Below are positions 4,490 to 6,543 of a stretch of DNA of 6,543 bases, piece after piece (position 1 is the first letter of the stretch; every line of letters starts with the position of its first letter). Below the pieces are notes generated by a model. The model did no database searches. It was not told the DNA's origin and worked only from the letters and a program-made list of their open reading frames with translations. Both the position numbers and the translations under genes were made by a program. Origin of the DNA: JAMLIN01 sp041676645 (lineage in GTDB: Bacteria; Pseudomonadota; Gammaproteobacteria; Burkholderiales; Burkholderiaceae_E); NCBI GenBank assembly GCA_041676645.1, contig JBAYRO010000138.1, forward strand, positions 1 to 6,543. The letters are read 5' to 3'.

Positions 4490-6061
4490 TCAGGCCACCG
4501 AACGTCCCTGCCCCTGCCAGTAGCGGGCCCGCAGCGCCTTCTTGTCGAGCTTGCCCAGTCCGGTGACCGGCAGTGCGTCGATGAAATCGATCGATTTCGG
4601 CGCCTGCACCGGACCCTTGGCGTCTCGCACCAGGGCGATGAGTTCCTCGGCGCTCACGTTCGCGCCGGCGCGCAGCACCACGCAGGCCTTGACCGCCTCG
4701 CCCCACTTCGGATCGGGGATGCCGATGACCGCGGCCGAGGCCACCGCCGGATGGGTCGCGAGCGCATCCTCGACTTCGCGCGGATAGACGTTGAAGCCGC
4801 CCGAGATGATCAGGTCCTTGGAGCGGTCGACGATGTAGAGATAGCCGTCGGCATCGGCCCGGGCCATGTCCCCGGTGTAGAGCCAGCCATGGCGCAGCGC
4901 CCGTGCGGTCTCCTCGGGCTTGTTCCAGTAGCCCGCCATCACCAGCGGGCCGCGCACGCAGATCTCGCCGACCTCGCCCTGCGGGACCTCATTGCCGTCG
5001 TCATCGAGCAGGCGCACCTGGATGTAGCCCACGGGCGCGCCGCAGGAGGCGAGCCGCTCGGGATGCTTGACCGGGTCATGGTCCTGCTGGCGCAGCACGG
5101 TGACCGCATTGGGCGCCTCGGACTGGCCATAGAGCTGCATGAAGACCGGGCCGAAGCGCTTCATGCCTTCCTCGAGCCGGACCGGCGCCATCGGCGATGC
5201 GCCGTAGATGATCAGCCCGAGGCTGGAGAGATCCGCCTTGTCGATACCCGGGGAATCGAGCAGCACGTAGATCATGGTGGGCACGAGGAAGGTGCTGGTG
5301 ATCCGGTGGCGTTCGACCAGGTCGAAGAAACGGTCAGCATCGAAACCCTTGGCCATCACGAAGGTGCCCGAGCGCAGCATGATCGGCAGGATCATGACAC
5401 CGGCCGCATGGGTGATCGGCGTCATCGCGAGATGGCGGATCTGCGCCGGCCAGTCCCACTCGGCGAGCTCGTGCATCACCATCGCCATCTGCACCCGGTG
5501 GGTATGGATGACGCCCTTGGGCTGGCCGGTGGTGCCGCCGGTATAGATCAGCACACAGATGTCGTCCTCGGTGGTCTCGACCTGCAGCGGTGCCGGTTCG
5601 AAGCGCCCGGATTCGGCGAGGATGTCGTCGCACAGGTCAGAGGGTCCGAAGCCGAGCAGCTTCAGCTGGGGCAGGCGGGCGGCGAGCGCCCGGCCGCGCT
5701 CGGTGAAGCTCGGGTGGTCGACGAACAGGGTCGTGACGCCGGAATCCTCGGCAAGGTAGGCGTGGTCGTCTTCGGACGCCATCGGGTGCATCCAGGTGAC
5801 GCGCAGGCCCATCAGGTAGGCGGCGGCGGTCACCATGAAGCCCTCGGGCCGGTTCGACGTGATCGCCGCGACGGCATCGCCATGGCGCAGGCCGCGCGCC
5901 TTGAGCGCCTGGATGAAACGCGAGAGCCGGGCCCCGAACTCGCGATAGCTGATGTGCTCGTCATCGAGCACGAAGGCGTCCCGGTCGCCGCCGCGCTGGA
6001 TCGCGCGCACGACGAGATCGCCCATGCTGCAGCCCTGGTAGAGGGCGTTGGAATCGCTCAT
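4490..6061 (-). CDS. AMP-forming acyl-CoA synthetase / acid-CoA ligase (ANL superfamily)
   Basis: 523 residues from the ATG at 6061, the usual ligase length. GAGGAGA (6064-6070) lies just upstream; a longer version would need a TTG at 6097 with no comparable site. The enzyme adenylates a carboxylic acid with ATP and transfers it to CoA. Motifs in order are: P-loop YTGGTTGQPKG (173-183); THAAG (217-221); YGASPM (286-291); A5 YGQSEAP (311-317), with Ser in place of the common Thr; WLYTGDMA (393-400); hinge region DRSKDLIISGGFNVYPREVE (412-431); and A10 PVTGLGK with the adenylation lysine at 504. No membrane segment or signal peptide is apparent, so it is cytoplasmic. Overall look is medium/long-chain fatty or aromatic acid ligase; specificity cannot be read from sequence. 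As first gene of the catabolic run it probably primes the substrate used by the downstream enzymes. Confidence 0.94.
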   Translation of the reverse strand: MSDSNALYQGCSMGDLVVRAIQRGGDRDAFVLDDEHISYREFGARLSRFIQALKARGLRHGDAVAAITSNRPEGFMVTAAAYLMGLRVTWMHPMASEDDHAYLAEDSGVTTLFVDHPSFTERGRALAARLPQLKLLGFGPSDLCDDILAESGRFEPAPLQVETTEDDICVLIYTGGTTGQPKGVIHTHRVQMAMVMHELAEWDWPAQIRHLAMTPITHAAGVMILPIMLRSGTFVMAKGFDADRFFDLVERHRITSTFLVPTMIYVLLDSPGIDKADLSSLGLIIYGASPMAPVRLEEGMKRFGPVFMQLYGQSEAPNAVTVLRQQDHDPVKHPERLASCGAPVGYIQVRLLDDDGNEVPQGEVGEICVRGPLVMAGYWNKPEETARALRHGWLYTGDMARADADGYLYIVDRSKDLIISGGFNVYPREVEDALATHPAVASAAVIGIPDPKWGEAVKACVVLRAGANVSAEELIALVRDAKGPVQAPKSIDFIDALPVTGLGKLDKKALRARYWQGQGRSVA

Positions 6062-6063
6062 CG

Positions 6064-6070
6064 TCTCCTC
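6064..6070 (-). promoter_or_regulatory. Ribosome binding site (GAGGAGA) for the ligase
   Basis: GAGGAGA on the minus strand ends two bases before the ATG at 6061, giving a spacer of 3-5 nt depending on register, which is somewhat short. It still favours 6061 over the TTG at 6097, as the 12 extra residues (rich in Arg) do not resemble a ligase N-terminus. Confidence 0.5.
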
Positions 6071-6146
6071 GCTGTATCGTCGGCGCCTGTCGGCCAAGCG
6101 CGATCGTACACCGGCGCCTCCGCACGCCGAATCCGCTCCCGGGGCT

Positions 6147-6434
6147 CTACTCCGTGCGCTGCCCTTCCAGCCACTCCTTCAGCGCAGCGTTGACCCGACC
6201 CTGCCACCCTGGGCCGGTGGCGCGCAGCCCATCGACCACGTCCTGGTCGAGCCGCAGCGACACCATGCGTTTCGGGCGTTCGCTGGGCGGGCGGCCAACC
6301 CTCGCGGTCTTGCGCACCGCATCCCATTCCGCATCCGTCAGCGGGCGCGAGTCCGGGTCTGCCTCGGCCGCAGCCGTAATGGCGGCATCCTCCTCCGGCG
6401 TGGGGAAAATTGTCCCCGGCTTAAGCTTCGGCAT
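6147..6434 (-). CDS. brnA: BrnA-type antitoxin of a BrnTA toxin-antitoxin module
   Basis: 95 residues. BrnA antitoxins bind and neutralise the BrnT ribonuclease and repress their own operon as DNA-binding dimers. The N-terminal half is acidic with TPEEDAAITAAAEADPDSRP (12-31) followed by LTDAEWDAVR (32-41), typical of the toxin-wrapping region. The C-terminal DNA-binding ribbon-helix-helix-like part is KRMVSLRLDQDVVDGLRATG (55-74) then WQGRVNAALKEWL (77-89). The ATG at 6434 has GAGG 9 nt upstream and overlaps the end of the toxin gene by 14 nt, the usual toxin-first order of brnTA. It lies 85 nt upstream of the ligase gene on the same strand, with no clear terminator between, so some read-through is possible. 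It is functionally unrelated to the catabolic genes. Confidence 0.88.
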   Translation of the reverse strand: MPKLKPGTIFPTPEEDAAITAAAEADPDSRPLTDAEWDAVRKTARVGRPPSERPKRMVSLRLDQDVVDGLRATGPGWQGRVNAALKEWLEGQRTE

Positions 6435-6543
6435 AGCGTCTTACCTCTCTGTCATTGGCCTTGCGCAAGCTGATGATCCGCCTGCTCTCGGCACGAGTCG
6501 CGAACGCGACGAAATACAGGCGCATATCGATGTACCCGATCGC
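6421..6543 (-). CDS. brnT: BrnT-type toxin, C-terminal end (truncated by window edge)
   Basis: Forty codons and a TAA are visible; the N-terminal part lies outside the window (family about 90-100 residues). The visible protein has a beta-hairpin, GYIDMRLYFVAFATRAESRR, and then the hallmark RIISLRKANDREVRRY, which closely matches the conserved C-terminus of BrnT toxins (R-I-I-S-x-R-x-A-x-x-x-E-x-x-x-Y). BrnT is a RelE-fold ribonuclease that arrests translation. Its 3' end overlaps the start of the brnA antitoxin gene by 14 nt in another frame, so the two are co-translated. The active state cannot be judged without the N-terminus, but the visible part has no frameshift or stop. The promoter of the pair is outside the window. 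Confidence 0.85.
   Translation of the reverse strand, partial: AIGYIDMRLYFVAFATRAESRRIISLRKANDREVRRYAEA

Noticed and set aside
6062..6097. TTG-initiated 12-residue extension of the ligase
   Set aside because: The start codon is weak, the added residues are mostly Arg and charged, and GAGGAGA precedes the ATG at 6061.
6062..6146. Promoter of TTCGGC-17-TACGAT type before the ligase
   Set aside because: The spacing is right but the -35 matches only two of six consensus bases and the -10 four of six, which is expected by chance in 85 nt.
4751..6193. Long plus-strand open frame (480 codons) antisense to the ligase
   Set aside because: It mirrors the ligase gene in GC-rich DNA, where stop codons are rare in complementary frames. 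Its product is a low-complexity run of His, Arg, Asp, Gly and Ala with no recognisable domain, while the minus-strand frame has all ANL motifs.

Overview
The window is GC-rich throughout (about two-thirds G+C by eye), with short Shine-Dalgarno sites, tight gene spacing and proteobacterial-type protein families. This suggests a high-GC proteobacterium with a broad catabolic repertoire. I cannot place it in a class or genus from sequence alone. There are no RNA genes, CRISPR arrays or transposase genes, and no gene-free stretch of more than 300 bases.

Layout. Positions 2-505 (+) hold the C-terminal third of a thiamine-diphosphate enzyme of the benzoylformate decarboxylase type. It converges on a long block of minus-strand genes. 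The two sides are separated only by a 55-bp perfect inverted repeat (508-562) that fits exactly between the two stop codons and even supplies part of one of them. Reading the minus strand in transcription order, from high to low coordinates: the end of a BrnT-type toxin (6543-6421); its overlapping BrnA antitoxin (6434-6147); an AMP-forming acyl-CoA ligase (6061-4490); a carboxymuconolactone decarboxylase-family protein (4395-4018); a 3-hydroxyisobutyrate dehydrogenase-family oxidoreductase (4021-3137, GTG start, 4-nt overlap); then, after a 119-nt gap, a thiolase-fold protein (3017-1851); its DUF35/zinc-ribbon OB-fold partner (1846-1433); and a TesB-type acyl-CoA thioesterase (1430-561).

How it may work together. 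The ligase would activate a carboxylic acid to its CoA ester. The CMD-family protein and the dehydrogenase could process ring-derived or hydroxyacyl intermediates. The thiolase-fold/DUF35 pair would break or make a C-C bond on a CoA-bound substrate, and TesB would release free acid and CoA. The ThDP enzyme could decarboxylate a 2-oxo acid or act on an acyloin. The substrate is not evident. The thiolase-fold protein lacks the usual nucleophilic cysteine and is encoded directly before a DUF35 protein. This resembles the steroid side-chain aldolase Ltp2/ChsH2 arrangement more than a classical thiolase, so a retro-aldol role is a reasonable hypothesis.

The most notable items are the inter-stop palindrome, the cysteine-less thiolase/DUF35 pair inside a small acyl-CoA catabolic cluster with no obvious known pathway, and a near-identical leader motif before two of its genes. 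The toxin-antitoxin pair is a known type. I see no convincing evidence of an entirely new system.
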